The notes beneath the pieces were generated by a model, which saw only the letters and a program-made list of their open reading frames with translations, did no database searches and was not told where the DNA came from. A stretch of 64,000 nt of DNA from an uncultured Tateyamaria sp. (lineage in GTDB: Bacteria > Pseudomonadota > Alphaproteobacteria > Rhodobacterales > Rhodobacteraceae), in NCBI RefSeq assembly GCF_947494755.1, contig NZ_CANLVZ010000016.1:1-64000 (forward strand), written 5' to 3'. Numbering within the stretch: position 1 is the stretch's first letter; each line of letters starts with the position of its first letter. The position numbers were made by a program, and so were the translations under genes. This document shows, in pieces, positions 37,687 through 46,659 of the stretch.

Positions 37687-40600
37687 CTATTCCAGCGTGT
37701 CCGGGCACGTGAAATCAGACCATATCGGCCCGACGAACGGCGGCGGCCCCGCCCCTTCCGGCGTGCTCAGCATCATGCGGAACGCATGGGGACCGACGGT
37801 ATGGGTGACGTCGGCGCCTGCCCCGCTGATTTGGACGTCGCTGCCCGTGCGCAGCGCTTCCACGATGGCCCAGGCACCGCCTTTCAACTCCAGCTCGGCG
37901 GCATTGGCCTCGCCCGCGTTGACAGTCCAGCGCATGCCTCGCAGGTCCGACGGCCATTGCACCGCAATCCCCGGCCCACCCGACACCAGCCGCTGCGCGC
38001 CATTGCCCAGATCAACGTCGATCGACACGACATCGGCACTCACCCCGCCTATGCGCAGGCTCAAAGTGGTGTCAGGCACCGCAGACCCATCGGGGAACAC
38101 GGCGCGGCGCAGCTGCGCCACCGCATCAAAGTCACGGCGGGCCATATCCGACATCGGCAGGGCGATATCCCCCTGCCCCGCATAGGTCGCCCAATAGCGA
38201 TCCACATGCCCGCCATACCCAAAGAAGGCGGCAAAATCGACAACCGGCAGCGGCGCCTCAATCGGGCCGCCAAAAGGATAGAACGGCGCAATGCGCGCAC
38301 GGCACACACCCGTCACATCCGCCCGCAAAGCCGCCTGCGCCGCGCCCAAGCCCACATCCGCCACCATCCGCCGGATGGGCGCGGGCATCGCCGTCGCACG
38401 CGCGGCCACAACGGGCCAGCGGGCCGGATCAGACGCCAACCCCGCCACATCACGCACCACAAGGTCCACAGGGCTCGCCCCACCCTGCTCCCGCACCGCC
38501 GCAAACCACGGGGCAAACGGTCGCTGTACCGCCTCCGCGCGCCGACGCAACTCACCTACACCCACATCTCCCCACAAATCCTGTATATTTTTCAATGCAC
38601 TAGAGTCCCCACCCGTCACAGGATCAGAATCCAACACCGCGCTCAACTGGGTCTGCACCGCCACCACGCGGGCCAACGACGGGGCGACAGATATCGCACT
38701 CGCGCCATCAATCCGGGCCAGCATCTCGGACCACACCGCCTCGAACCGCGCCGCATAAAGGGCATGGACATCCGCCACCAATGCCCCCCGCTCCGCAGCG
38801 GAGGCAGGGCCACGGGCCAACACCCACGCATCCGCCTCGACATAGGTTGGTGCAGCCACCAAAGCCTGCTGAAACGCGCTCCAATAGCCCTCAAAAGTGA
38901 ACAGACCCGGCACAACCAAGGTCGCCGGATCACGACCATCCACCAGCCGCACAGCGGACGGATCGGGCAACGCCTCCGCCAGGGACCAGGCCGACAACAC
39001 ACCCGCCTCAGCCTCAATCGCGGACATCACCTGCACAGACAAGGGCAGACCGGACAACTCCAACCGGGCGCGATCCACCAGCGCCTTGTTCGGCTTGATG
39101 GGCGGCGACACGCGATCATCCAACGCCAGCATCGCGGACAGATGGGCATTGATCGCACGGTACTCGGTATCCGAGCCGGACACGGCATATTCACGGCTCC
39201 ACGCCTCGGCAAAGAAACTCTGGATCGCCAGATCATCGTCCCGGCCATCCTGTTCCTTGGCGAGCAGGATATACACCTTGAGGGCACGATAAGCCGCCGC
39301 ATGATCCGCATTGATCAAGGCCTGGCCCAGACGACGCTCGGCCAGCAGCATCATGCGCGGACGCAAAAGGCGCTCAAGACTGTCGGAATAGGCATCCACC
39401 GCCGCCCCGCGCAAGGTGGCACGACGCGACAGACCCAACTGTTCAAACCGGCTTTGCGGGCGCGGATCGGCGTACCCCGCCGGGATGACACGAACGGCGG
39501 CCAAAGCGGGCAACAGCGGACGGGTGGCGGCATTCTCGACATAGCGGGCCGTCAACAACGGGGCCGCGCGGGTGGCATAGGCACTGGCCTGCGCATCAGC
39601 CTCGCGTACCAGCGACGCGTTCTTCCAGAAACTGTAGCCAAAGGCCGCCATCGCCACCACGCTGGCCGTGACAATCACGGTCTTGGCAAAGCCGCGAAAC
39701 AGGGTCCGGCGCAGCATCCGGGCGCGGTCATAGCCCACCCAATCCCGCTCGGCAAAAATCACTTTCTTGAGCAGATCATGCAGGAAATAGCTGCGGCCCC
39801 GCCCCGACATGAATGAGGGCTGCAAGCCCCCTGCCCCGGCGCGCGCACCAAGGACCTGATCAATCGGCGTGCCTTCCTGCGTGCCGGACGTGAAATAGAA
39901 CCCGCGCAGGATCGCCTTGTTGGCGCTGGCATTCTCGAACACGCCTTGCAAAAAGTCGGTTACTTTGGTCTCTAACAGCGCCATCTGAGCCGGAAATCCG
40001 AAGATGGCGATGCGGGTCGCGCTGTCCAATTCCTCGGCCATGCGGTCGGTCACTTCATCAGACAGACGACGCACAAGACGGGCATATTCGGCCGATGCCG
40101 TGCGCCACGTCTCATGCGCACGGTCGCGGGTCTGGAACGTGACACCCCAGACACTCCGGCGGCGCAACTCGTCAAAGGCGCCAAAATACTGGCGGAACCC
40201 GGCAATCATGTCGGCCTTGGTGAACATCACATAGACGGGCACATGGGTCCGCAGGGTGCTGTGAACCTCCGCAAGACGCGCCCGCACCGTGTCAGCATGA
40301 CCGCGCAGGGTCGCGTCGTCGGCTGTCAACAAATCCGCGCAGGACAAGGCCAGAATAACGCCATTGATGGGCTGATCCGGGCGCGCGGTTTTCAGATGCT
40401 CCAGAAAGGCGGCCCAACTGGCGCGATCAGCGATCGCATCACTGTCCTGCGTCGTGTAGCGACCCGCAGTATCCACAAGCACAGCGTCGCGCGCAAACCA
40501 GAAATCGCAGTTGCGCGTGCCACCAAACCCGGCCACAGCCCCCGGATCCGTGTCCGGAAAATCAAGGCCGGAATGGACCAACGCGGTGGTCTTGCCCGCT

Positions 40601-40956
40601 CCGGGCGGACCAATCAGAACATACCACGGCAAATCATAAAGTGCGGTCGCCCCACCCGCCTCTTTCAGCCTGGCCACAGCGCCTTGCATGCGTTCCGCCA
40701 GGATCGCACCATCGCCCGCTTGGGGGTCAACAAGACTACGCTCAAGGGCTTGGGCCGATTTGCGTCGCGCCCGATGGCGCAACAAGGCGACCAGCAACAG
40801 GCTCAGCAAAATCGCCCCAATCAGCGCCGCACGCACCTCGGGCAAGGCCAGCACATCATTGCCAAGCAGGGGTAACCCCACCCAGATCGACGCCGCCAGC
40901 GCCACCGCACCAACCAGATAGGTCAGAACAGCAAAAACCGCGCGCACCACTGTCAC
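37687..40956 (-). CDS. tssM: T6SS inner-membrane protein TssM (IcmF)
   Basis: A 1089-residue TssM. Two N-terminal membrane helices (about 4-25 and 40-58), a cytoplasmic NTPase-like domain with Walker A GPPGAGKTTALVHSG, a third helix (TVIVTASVVAMAAFGYSFW, about 415-435) and the long periplasmic part with the C-terminal beta-rich IcmF domain. It joins TssL to the outer-membrane part of the machine. The GTG start overlaps the tssL stop (GTGA). Walker A is intact, which is not true of every TssM. Confidence 0.95.
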   Translation of the reverse strand: MTVVRAVFAVLTYLVGAVALAASIWVGLPLLGNDVLALPEVRAALIGAILLSLLLVALLRHRARRKSAQALERSLVDPQAGDGAILAERMQGAVARLKEAGGATALYDLPWYVLIGPPGAGKTTALVHSGLDFPDTDPGAVAGFGGTRNCDFWFARDAVLVDTAGRYTTQDSDAIADRASWAAFLEHLKTARPDQPINGVILALSCADLLTADDATLRGHADTVRARLAEVHSTLRTHVPVYVMFTKADMIAGFRQYFGAFDELRRRSVWGVTFQTRDRAHETWRTASAEYARLVRRLSDEVTDRMAEELDSATRIAIFGFPAQMALLETKVTDFLQGVFENASANKAILRGFYFTSGTQEGTPIDQVLGARAGAGGLQPSFMSGRGRSYFLHDLLKKVIFAERDWVGYDRARMLRRTLFRGFAKTVIVTASVVAMAAFGYSFWKNASLVREADAQASAYATRAAPLLTARYVENAATRPLLPALAAVRVIPAGYADPRPQSRFEQLGLSRRATLRGAAVDAYSDSLERLLRPRMMLLAERRLGQALINADHAAAYRALKVYILLAKEQDGRDDDLAIQSFFAEAWSREYAVSGSDTEYRAINAHLSAMLALDDRVSPPIKPNKALVDRARLELSGLPLSVQVMSAIEAEAGVLSAWSLAEALPDPSAVRLVDGRDPATLVVPGLFTFEGYWSAFQQALVAAPTYVEADAWVLARGPASAAERGALVADVHALYAARFEAVWSEMLARIDGASAISVAPSLARVVAVQTQLSAVLDSDPVTGGDSSALKNIQDLWGDVGVGELRRRAEAVQRPFAPWFAAVREQGGASPVDLVVRDVAGLASDPARWPVVAARATAMPAPIRRMVADVGLGAAQAALRADVTGVCRARIAPFYPFGGPIEAPLPVVDFAAFFGYGGHVDRYWATYAGQGDIALPMSDMARRDFDAVAQLRRAVFPDGSAVPDTTLSLRIGGVSADVVSIDVDLGNGAQRLVSGGPGIAVQWPSDLRGMRWTVNAGEANAAELELKGGAWAIVEALRTGSDVQISGAGADVTHTVGPHAFRMMLSTPEGAGPPPFVGPIWSDFTCPDTLE

Positions 40957-42419
40957 AGCCGCTGTTCCTTGAGCAGCAGGATATCCACGCGCCGGTTGCG
41001 GGCCCGTGCCGCAGGCGTGTTGGCGCGATCCAGCGGTTTGGCCGCACCTGCCCCAACCACCGACAATCGCTCGGGCTCAGACAGATATTGGGCCAGCACA
41101 TCGCGCACGGTCGCCGCGCGCGCCTCTGACAATTCCTCGTTGGTTTTGTAACGCCCGCGCCCACTTAGCGGAATGTTATCGCTGTGACCTTCCACGATGA
41201 TGTCGCCGCGTTCCTGTTCCAACACTTCCGCGATCCGCACAATGATGGGGTTTTCGCTCGTCAGGTTCGCCGCACCTGCCCCGAATTGCAGCGCGGGACC
41301 AAGGCGGATGGCTACGAAATCGCCCTCTTCGGTGACCGTGGTCAGCCCGGCATCAATCTCGACCTGCAACCGGGCGCGCACGCGGTCCACCTGACCGGTC
41401 GGCGGGGCTTCGTACAAGACAATCGCGTTATCCGGTTCGGAGGCAGGCTCCGGCTCTACCTCGGGCGCGGGCTCGGCCGTCGGCATGGGGGCAATCTCGG
41501 GCACCGCGATACGCTCAATCGCAATCGGATCATTCGGGTCATGCAGCCCAAGGATCGTCGCTTGGGCCGCCTGCGCCTCCTGCGTCAGCGTCCATGCCAG
41601 CGCAACATAAAGCGACACAACCATGCCAGCCCCAACGCCCGCGATGATCCACAGCGGCATATCGGCATGACGGCGGCGTCCCAACAGCACCACAGGCGCA
41701 ACCGTGGATGACAGCGCGGGACGCGGGCGGGGCAGGGTGCTGCGCACGCGCTGATAGATGTCTTTCCTCAGGTTGACCAAGGCCACCATACCATCCGGTG
41801 CCTTGCGATATTGCCCCTCAAACCCAAGGGCCAGACAGGCCAGCATCAGCTCCAGAACCGCGCCGTGCCGCCCGGGATTGGCCGACAGTCGGTGCAATCT
41901 GGTGAAAAAACCGACGCCGGGATTGGGATCATCAAAGAACTTCACCGTCAGGCTGTTCTGCCGCCAAAAGCCCGGTTCGGTGCCCGGCAGGTTCTGGGCA
42001 ATGTCATCACACGTCGCGGCCAGCGCATAGCGGGCGTCCGCGATGTCCTGCACCCGCACGTTCATGGCCCGCGCATCCTGATCAAAGCGGACCAGCCGCC
42101 GTCTCAGGTGGGCGTGCAGGGGTTCTGACTGCATCTCCACCAGGCCCGTGCGCAGCAGGCCCAGCAATTCCAGCAGGTCAGCCGCTGCGGCCATGATCGC
42201 GTTTGACGCAAGGCCGGTGCGCCGCGTCTTGAGTTGCAGCATCTCGGCCAGCGGCACTTGACCCGCCTGAGAGACACCGGGATCGACCGGGCGACGTGCC
42301 AGAATCGTGCGCTCATCATCGTTTTGTGTATCGGACGTTAATCGAGCGCGCGGTTGTGGGGCAGTGGGTGTCGGCAGCGCCTGACCAAAGACGGTGCGAT
42401 CATCATCGTCGTCAGACAT
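40953..42419 (-). CDS. tssL: T6SS TssL (DotU) with C-terminal OmpA peptidoglycan-binding domain
   Basis: A 488-residue extended TssL: acidic N terminus, DotU domain (about 60-265), a single membrane helix (WIIAGVGAGMVVSLYVALAW), linker, then an OmpA-like domain (IIVEGHSDNIPLSGRGRYKTN through ARNRRVDILL) that anchors it to peptidoglycan. The N terminus has two acidic-R-T-[IV] motifs: Thr9 in DDDDDRTV and Thr38 in NDDERTI. In Agrobacterium, PpkA phosphorylates an N-terminal threonine of TssL and the Fha protein binds it; these are the likely counterparts. Confidence 0.95.
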   Translation of the reverse strand: MSDDDDDRTVFGQALPTPTAPQPRARLTSDTQNDDERTILARRPVDPGVSQAGQVPLAEMLQLKTRRTGLASNAIMAAAADLLELLGLLRTGLVEMQSEPLHAHLRRRLVRFDQDARAMNVRVQDIADARYALAATCDDIAQNLPGTEPGFWRQNSLTVKFFDDPNPGVGFFTRLHRLSANPGRHGAVLELMLACLALGFEGQYRKAPDGMVALVNLRKDIYQRVRSTLPRPRPALSSTVAPVVLLGRRRHADMPLWIIAGVGAGMVVSLYVALAWTLTQEAQAAQATILGLHDPNDPIAIERIAVPEIAPMPTAEPAPEVEPEPASEPDNAIVLYEAPPTGQVDRVRARLQVEIDAGLTTVTEEGDFVAIRLGPALQFGAGAANLTSENPIIVRIAEVLEQERGDIIVEGHSDNIPLSGRGRYKTNEELSEARAATVRDVLAQYLSEPERLSVVGAGAAKPLDRANTPAARARNRRVDILLLKEQRL

Positions 42420-42684
42420 GCGACCCGCCCCGCACCATCTGCCGCGCCACCCTGAAATCAGGTGAAATATGCAGACCCGTGATCATCTGTCTTTGCTCTC
42501 TTTTGTGGCTTTGACGTCACGTCCCGGTCGTTTTGGGACCCGCGCGACAGCCCTCTGCTGCTCATTGCGCGCACTGTGCGGCTTCGGTTTCGCTGCGTCA
42601 AGTTTTCGCCCATTTTGCAGGTGTTGACAGCTGTCAACTTCGGCATCCCATTTCACCCCGGTCGGCGAGTTGACAGCTGTCAAT
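42420..42684. promoter_or_regulatory. Partition-site region: two TTGACAGCTGTCAA palindromes
   Basis: Between tssL and repC lie two copies of the perfect palindrome TTGACAGCTGTCAA, at 42624-42637 (16 bp with flanking G/C at 42623-42638) and 42670-42683, centres 46 bp apart. The second covers the stop codon of repC. Palindromes of this kind downstream of repC serve as parS sites bound by RepB in repABC replicons. They also determine incompatibility. The rest of the interval shows no gene. Confidence 0.75.
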
Positions 42685-43900
42685 TTTCCGCGCCCCTGCG
42701 CGTTGCAGGCCGCTGGATCAGCGCCATGATCAACCGCGCGATCGAAAAACGACCCTCGGCCGCCTCACGGGTCAGGGATCGGATGTATCCACCGGGTGAT
42801 CGGATGTCGTCAATGCGCTCAACGAGGCAGCAGACGGCGATCCCGGCAATGTCGGGGCCCATTGTGTCCACGGCGTCTTGCCAGGCTGAGGGGCTGATCC
42901 CGATCATGCCGCGTAGGAATGCGCCTAGTCTTGCCAGATCGCTGAACCTTGTGACGGGTTCCTGGGCGTAGGCCAGCGCCTCGGGCAGGGCGCGCAGGAC
43001 CAGGGGGAGAGGGATGTTCAGGCTCCCTTCACCCTCATCCACACTTGATCCGGACGACTCCGGATGAGAGGGTGATGGCACACCCGCTTCCATGCTCTTT
43101 TCAGAGCAATGTTCAAAAACAGAAGAATCTGTATTTGAATTCTGATACTGCCGCTCAGACTGATTGTCTTTGCCGCTCATATTTTCTGCTTTGTTGAGCC
43201 ATATTAGGGTCTGTTGCAGGAGTTTGGAGGCACATTCACCGGCTCCATCAAGTTCGTCCGCAGACAGCCGGCGACGCAGGAGGCGCGACAGGTCCAGCAG
43301 TTCGAGCAAGATCGCATCCCATGGGCCGGGATAGCCTTGCTCGGCCCCGTAGGCGGCAAGTTTCTGGGCATCTCGCTTGTTCAGTGACACTTTCTCGCGG
43401 AGCGCCTTCAGGCGGGCTGTGGCGGCGCGGGCGGCTTGGGCGGCCTGCGCGATCTCGGCGCTGCGCACCAGAAGCGGGCGCAAATCAAAGCCGAAGGCGC
43501 GCAGCAACGTTCCATCGTGATCGCGCGCGGCGTAGCGTTTGCCGTTTGGGCTGTCGTGCCTCAGGATCAGACCGGCATCCACCAGACGGGCCAAATGACG
43601 GCGCAGCGTGCTTTCTGCCATGCCGTGACAGCGTTCGCCCAAGGCCCGGTTGGAGGGGAACACGACGGTGTCGGCGTTTCCACCAAGCATCTGTTCGGGA
43701 TGAAAGCTCAGCAGCCCTTCGAGCACGCCTAGTTCTCGGTCCGTTACACCAAATGCGGTGCGGGCCACGCAAAGTTCCCGCAGGATCTGCCATTTGTCGA
43801 CATGGGGCAGGGCAGGGGTGTCAGCCATCCGCGCGGCGGCCTGCAAAAGGCCAGCCGTCACGGGCCGCTGCCCAAAGGGCGTCGTTGAAAGTCGTTCCAT
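42680..43900 (-). CDS. repC: Replication initiator RepC
   Basis: A 406-residue initiator that opens the replication origin, which in this family is usually inside repC itself. The N-terminal part is conserved (DKWQILRELCVARTAFGVTDRELGVLEGLLSF) with the winged-helix CHGMAESTLRRHLARLVDAGLI; the C-terminal half follows a variable low-complexity linker (about 245-290). It is the last gene of repABC, with 185 bases between repB and repC that hold a probable antisense RNA. Its stop codon lies inside a parS-like palindrome. Confidence 0.95.
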   Translation of the reverse strand: MERLSTTPFGQRPVTAGLLQAAARMADTPALPHVDKWQILRELCVARTAFGVTDRELGVLEGLLSFHPEQMLGGNADTVVFPSNRALGERCHGMAESTLRRHLARLVDAGLILRHDSPNGKRYAARDHDGTLLRAFGFDLRPLLVRSAEIAQAAQAARAATARLKALREKVSLNKRDAQKLAAYGAEQGYPGPWDAILLELLDLSRLLRRRLSADELDGAGECASKLLQQTLIWLNKAENMSGKDNQSERQYQNSNTDSSVFEHCSEKSMEAGVPSPSHPESSGSSVDEGEGSLNIPLPLVLRALPEALAYAQEPVTRFSDLARLGAFLRGMIGISPSAWQDAVDTMGPDIAGIAVCCLVERIDDIRSPGGYIRSLTREAAEGRFSIARLIMALIQRPATRRGAEN

Positions 43901-43945
43901 CGCTGTTCACAAGACAAAAAAATCACGTTCACCCGCCAGGTGTTG

Positions 43946-43975
43946 TTGACAGCCGACTCGTGTGGGGGTTAGATT
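43946..43975 (+). promoter_or_regulatory. Antisense RNA promoter
   Basis: On the strand opposite to repABC, a consensus -35 TTGACA (43946-43951) is followed after 18 bases by -10 TAGATT (43970-43975). It points toward the hairpin at 43997-44031. This is the position and direction expected for the ctRNA promoter of repABC replicons. Confidence 0.6.
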
Positions 43976-43981
43976 CGGGGT

Positions 43982-44041
43982 GCTAGAACCAAATCGAAGC
44001 CTCTCGGGTCGTTATATGATCTGGGGGGCTTTGTTCGTTTT
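43982..44041 (+). ncRNA. Probable counter-transcribed RNA controlling repC (IncA/ctRNA)
   Basis: A short RNA of about 60 bases is predicted from the promoter just upstream to a terminator. The stem pairs AAGCCTCTCGG (43997-44007) with CTGGGGGGCTT (44021-44031), eleven pairs including G-U, with a 13-base loop and then a T-rich run (to 44041). In repABC plasmids an antisense RNA of this size, in the repB-repC gap, represses repC. Boundaries are estimates. Confidence 0.6.
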
Positions 44042-44085
44042 AGTGCCTGTCTGTGCCTCCTGTTGTTTTGATGTTCTGCTCGGGG

Positions 44086-45087
44086 TTATTCATCAGAGGA
44101 TTTGCCGCGGGCGGCCCAGCTCTGGTGAATTTGGTCAAGGTTGTCCGTCAGCCAGTCCTCAAAGCCGCCGCTGCCCTCACGGGGGAATGTGAGGGTGACT
44201 TTATCGTCCTTGGACAGGACCGTGGCGATCACGGTGCCGGTGGTGGAACTTGTAACGGATGCGCGGGTGCCGGGCCCGGACTTTGCCTTTTTAGAGACAG
44301 ATATCGGAGCCGCGCCAGCACCGGTGGCAGCGCGATGCGCCTCTTTCAGCGTCGCCTCGAAGCGATCATTGCTGTCAGTATCCCCGCCTTGCACATGCAC
44401 CACATCTGCAAGCGTTGTTGTGTCCAGATCATGCGCTTCGATCAGGGTGGCCAGTTGCACCCACCGATCCCGCCCCACCGCAGGGGCGGCACCGATCAGA
44501 TGGATCAGATCCGCTCCGATGCGATCCACAATCGCAAGCATCCGCGACACAACCGTTTTGTCGATGCTGAGCGCGTCGCACATGGCTTTGCGATCATAGT
44601 CTGCATCGCGCATTTGAGCCGCAAAGTTCGCCTTTTCAATAAAGCTGAGACCCCGCCGGGCGGTGTTTTCCTGGCCCTGTGCCATGACAAGGGCCGTGTC
44701 GTCCAATTCACGTACCAGCGCCTTGACCGTTTGACCCAGATCGCGCATCGCCAGAACCCGGCGTCGCCCATAGACGATCTGAAACCGCCCTTCGACCTCG
44801 GGGTGGGGGCGCACGAGCACCGGCACTTGCTGTCCGTAGTCGCGGATCGAGGCCAGCAACGCGCTGTCTTCGGCGTCATCGCTTTCGAGCCGGTCCTGAA
44901 GACCGCCTGCGTCGATGGCATGTGGGTCTAAATCAAGCAAAGAACGCGCTTTGAGCGCTTCGATCGACTGGCTGACCGCCCCAATGGCCCCTTTGAGGGG
45001 CCGCTGTCCGGGTTTGGTTTTGGCAGGATCCGAGGCGGGGGTATCGCCGCCCTCCATCAGCCCCTGAAGCAGGTTTTTACGTGCCAT
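44086..45087 (-). CDS. repB: Partition protein RepB (ParB family)
   Basis: A 333-residue centromere-binding protein. The ATG at 45087 gives the standard N terminus MARKNLLQGLM and overlaps repA's end by eleven bases. A ParB/Spo0J core is seen: LLASIRDYGQQVPVLVRPHPEVEGRFQIVYGRRRVLA, ENTARRGLSFIEKANFA, and the helix-turn-helix RKAMCDALSIDKTVVSRMLAIVD. It should bind the TTGACAGCTGTCAA palindromes and load RepA. Confidence 0.95.
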   Translation of the reverse strand: MARKNLLQGLMEGGDTPASDPAKTKPGQRPLKGAIGAVSQSIEALKARSLLDLDPHAIDAGGLQDRLESDDAEDSALLASIRDYGQQVPVLVRPHPEVEGRFQIVYGRRRVLAMRDLGQTVKALVRELDDTALVMAQGQENTARRGLSFIEKANFAAQMRDADYDRKAMCDALSIDKTVVSRMLAIVDRIGADLIHLIGAAPAVGRDRWVQLATLIEAHDLDTTTLADVVHVQGGDTDSNDRFEATLKEAHRAATGAGAAPISVSKKAKSGPGTRASVTSSTTGTVIATVLSKDDKVTLTFPREGSGGFEDWLTDNLDQIHQSWAARGKSSDE

Positions 45088-46264
45088 GCCGCCCCCATGC
45101 CGTCTGAATGAGCCCTTCGATTTCGCCATTGACCGCGTTGATGGATTCCATTGCCCGGTCATAGGTCGCACGGGTGAATTGACCCTTTTCGACCTCGTAT
45201 AGAGTCTGTTTTGTGATCCCCGCATCCGAGATCGCGGTCGATTTCAACACGGTGTGATTGAGCACGTGATCGCCAAACATGGAGCGCATGAAGCTGACCA
45301 TCTGGTTTTGTGGCCCGTCTCCAGGTTCGTAGCGCGTCACCACGTAGCGCAGCCAATCGTAACTCATGTCGCCCCCCGCATCCGCCACGACCCCAAGCAG
45401 GTTCGAGGTCATCAACAGGAATTGGCACATCGACATCACGTCGAGCATTTGCGGATGGACCGTGACCAGCACTGCCGTGGCCGCCGAAAGCGCGGACATC
45501 GTGAGGAACCCAAGCTGCGGCGGGCAGTCGATAATGACCACGTCATAATCCTGTTGCACTTCGCCCAAAGCAGTCCCTACACGGGTGAAAAACATCGCGC
45601 CGTCCCGCTGCGCGAGGGCGCGGGGCGTTTCGTGTTCGAACTCCATCAGGTCCAGATTGCCCGGCACGATGTCGAGATTGGTAAAGTAGGTTTTCCGGAT
45701 CAGGTCGCGCAGCGGCACCGGATCGTCATAGCGGATCGCGTCGTAGATCGTGCCCCCGTCCAGCAGGTCGAATTCCGGCTGGAACCCGTGCAGCGCCGAA
45801 AACGATGCCTGCGGATCTAGGTCAATCGCCAGTACCCGGTATCCATCGAGCGCGAGTTTCTGACTGAGATGCGCGGCCGTTGTCGTCTTGCCCGACCCGC
45901 CCTTGAAGTTGATCACTGTGATCACTTGCAGCCCGTCATCCCCGCGCCGTCCAGGCAGGTAGGTACCAGGCGATTTCGCGCCCTGTTCGAGCATGTGCCG
46001 CAGCGATTGAATGTCGTCGGGCGTGTAGTGGCGCCGCCCCCCGGCCCGGATTTCCGGTTCGGGTCCGCGCCCGTCAAGGTGGAGTTTGCGCAAGTAAGCG
46101 TCCTTGACCCCGAGCAGGTCTGCCACCTCGCCTGAGGTGAAGGTCCGCAATGTCCGCTGCGCGTCGGGCGGAAACAATTGTTCCCGATGCGCCTGAAGCC
46201 GCTCGGACAGTTTGGCGGCATGTGCCCCCACCAGAGTGTCAATTCGCGCCGAGAGATCTTGCAT
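45077..46264 (-). CDS. repA: Partition ATPase RepA (ParA family)
   Basis: A 395-residue ParA-type ATPase that segregates the replicon and autoregulates repABC. An N-terminal winged helix (TFTSGEVADLLGVKDAYLRKLHL, about residues 36-60) precedes the deviant Walker A FKGGSGKTTTAAHLSQKLA, A' LAIDLDPQAS and B VVIIDCPPQLG. ATG 46264 has AGGA eight bases upstream and gives the family's usual length; an 80-residue upstream extension is poor in protein character. First gene of repABC. Confidence 0.95.
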   Translation of the reverse strand: MQDLSARIDTLVGAHAAKLSERLQAHREQLFPPDAQRTLRTFTSGEVADLLGVKDAYLRKLHLDGRGPEPEIRAGGRRHYTPDDIQSLRHMLEQGAKSPGTYLPGRRGDDGLQVITVINFKGGSGKTTTAAHLSQKLALDGYRVLAIDLDPQASFSALHGFQPEFDLLDGGTIYDAIRYDDPVPLRDLIRKTYFTNLDIVPGNLDLMEFEHETPRALAQRDGAMFFTRVGTALGEVQQDYDVVIIDCPPQLGFLTMSALSAATAVLVTVHPQMLDVMSMCQFLLMTSNLLGVVADAGGDMSYDWLRYVVTRYEPGDGPQNQMVSFMRSMFGDHVLNHTVLKSTAISDAGITKQTLYEVEKGQFTRATYDRAMESINAVNGEIEGLIQTAWGRHGT

Positions 46265-46659
46265 CTCGCGTCCTGCCTGTTCTTTTGGTACGACCGGGGT
46301 CGTCACCTGCCTGCTGCGGGTTTGCCCCGCATTTGGTGCCTTATTGCCGTTCTCCGGGCCTTGATTTTCGGCGCATCGCATCGATTGGCCAGCGTGAGTT
46401 ACGCTTAAAGGCGTTTTATTCTGTTCTTGGCGTAAATGTTTTACGTGCTTTGGTGATTCCTGCAAGCCCTTTCTATATTTGGGTGTTATGTCGGATAGAC
46501 CCACTAGCCCTGCGCGTTGGTGCTCTTTATACGTGCGCGTCTGTGCCTAAAGGCCACAGCTATGGTGTTTTCGCCCTGATCGGGGCGGCAAAGATTTGCC
46601 CAAGGCGGCGTGACGTGCTTGACTGCGCGGAATTAATTTAATTCCCGGGACTTACCTCC
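46265..46659. promoter_or_regulatory. Divergent control region of repABC and autotransporter
   Basis: A 395-base region between divergent genes. It holds the odd palindrome GGAATTAA-T-TTAATTCC (46629-46645), eight-base perfect arms around one base, 15 bases before the autotransporter ATG at 46660. That is a good operator or promoter-overlapping site. The repABC promoter should lie in the first half; no consensus pair was clear. No gene was seen. Confidence 0.45.

Noticed and set aside
37675-39816. 713-codon plus-strand frame opposite tssM
   Set aside because: Arg/His/Gln-rich translation typical of antisense to a high-GC gene; tssM is unambiguous.
43946-43958. Third parS-like half site TTGACAGC before repC
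   Set aside because: The second arm is missing, and the TTGACA is better explained as the -35 of the antisense promoter.
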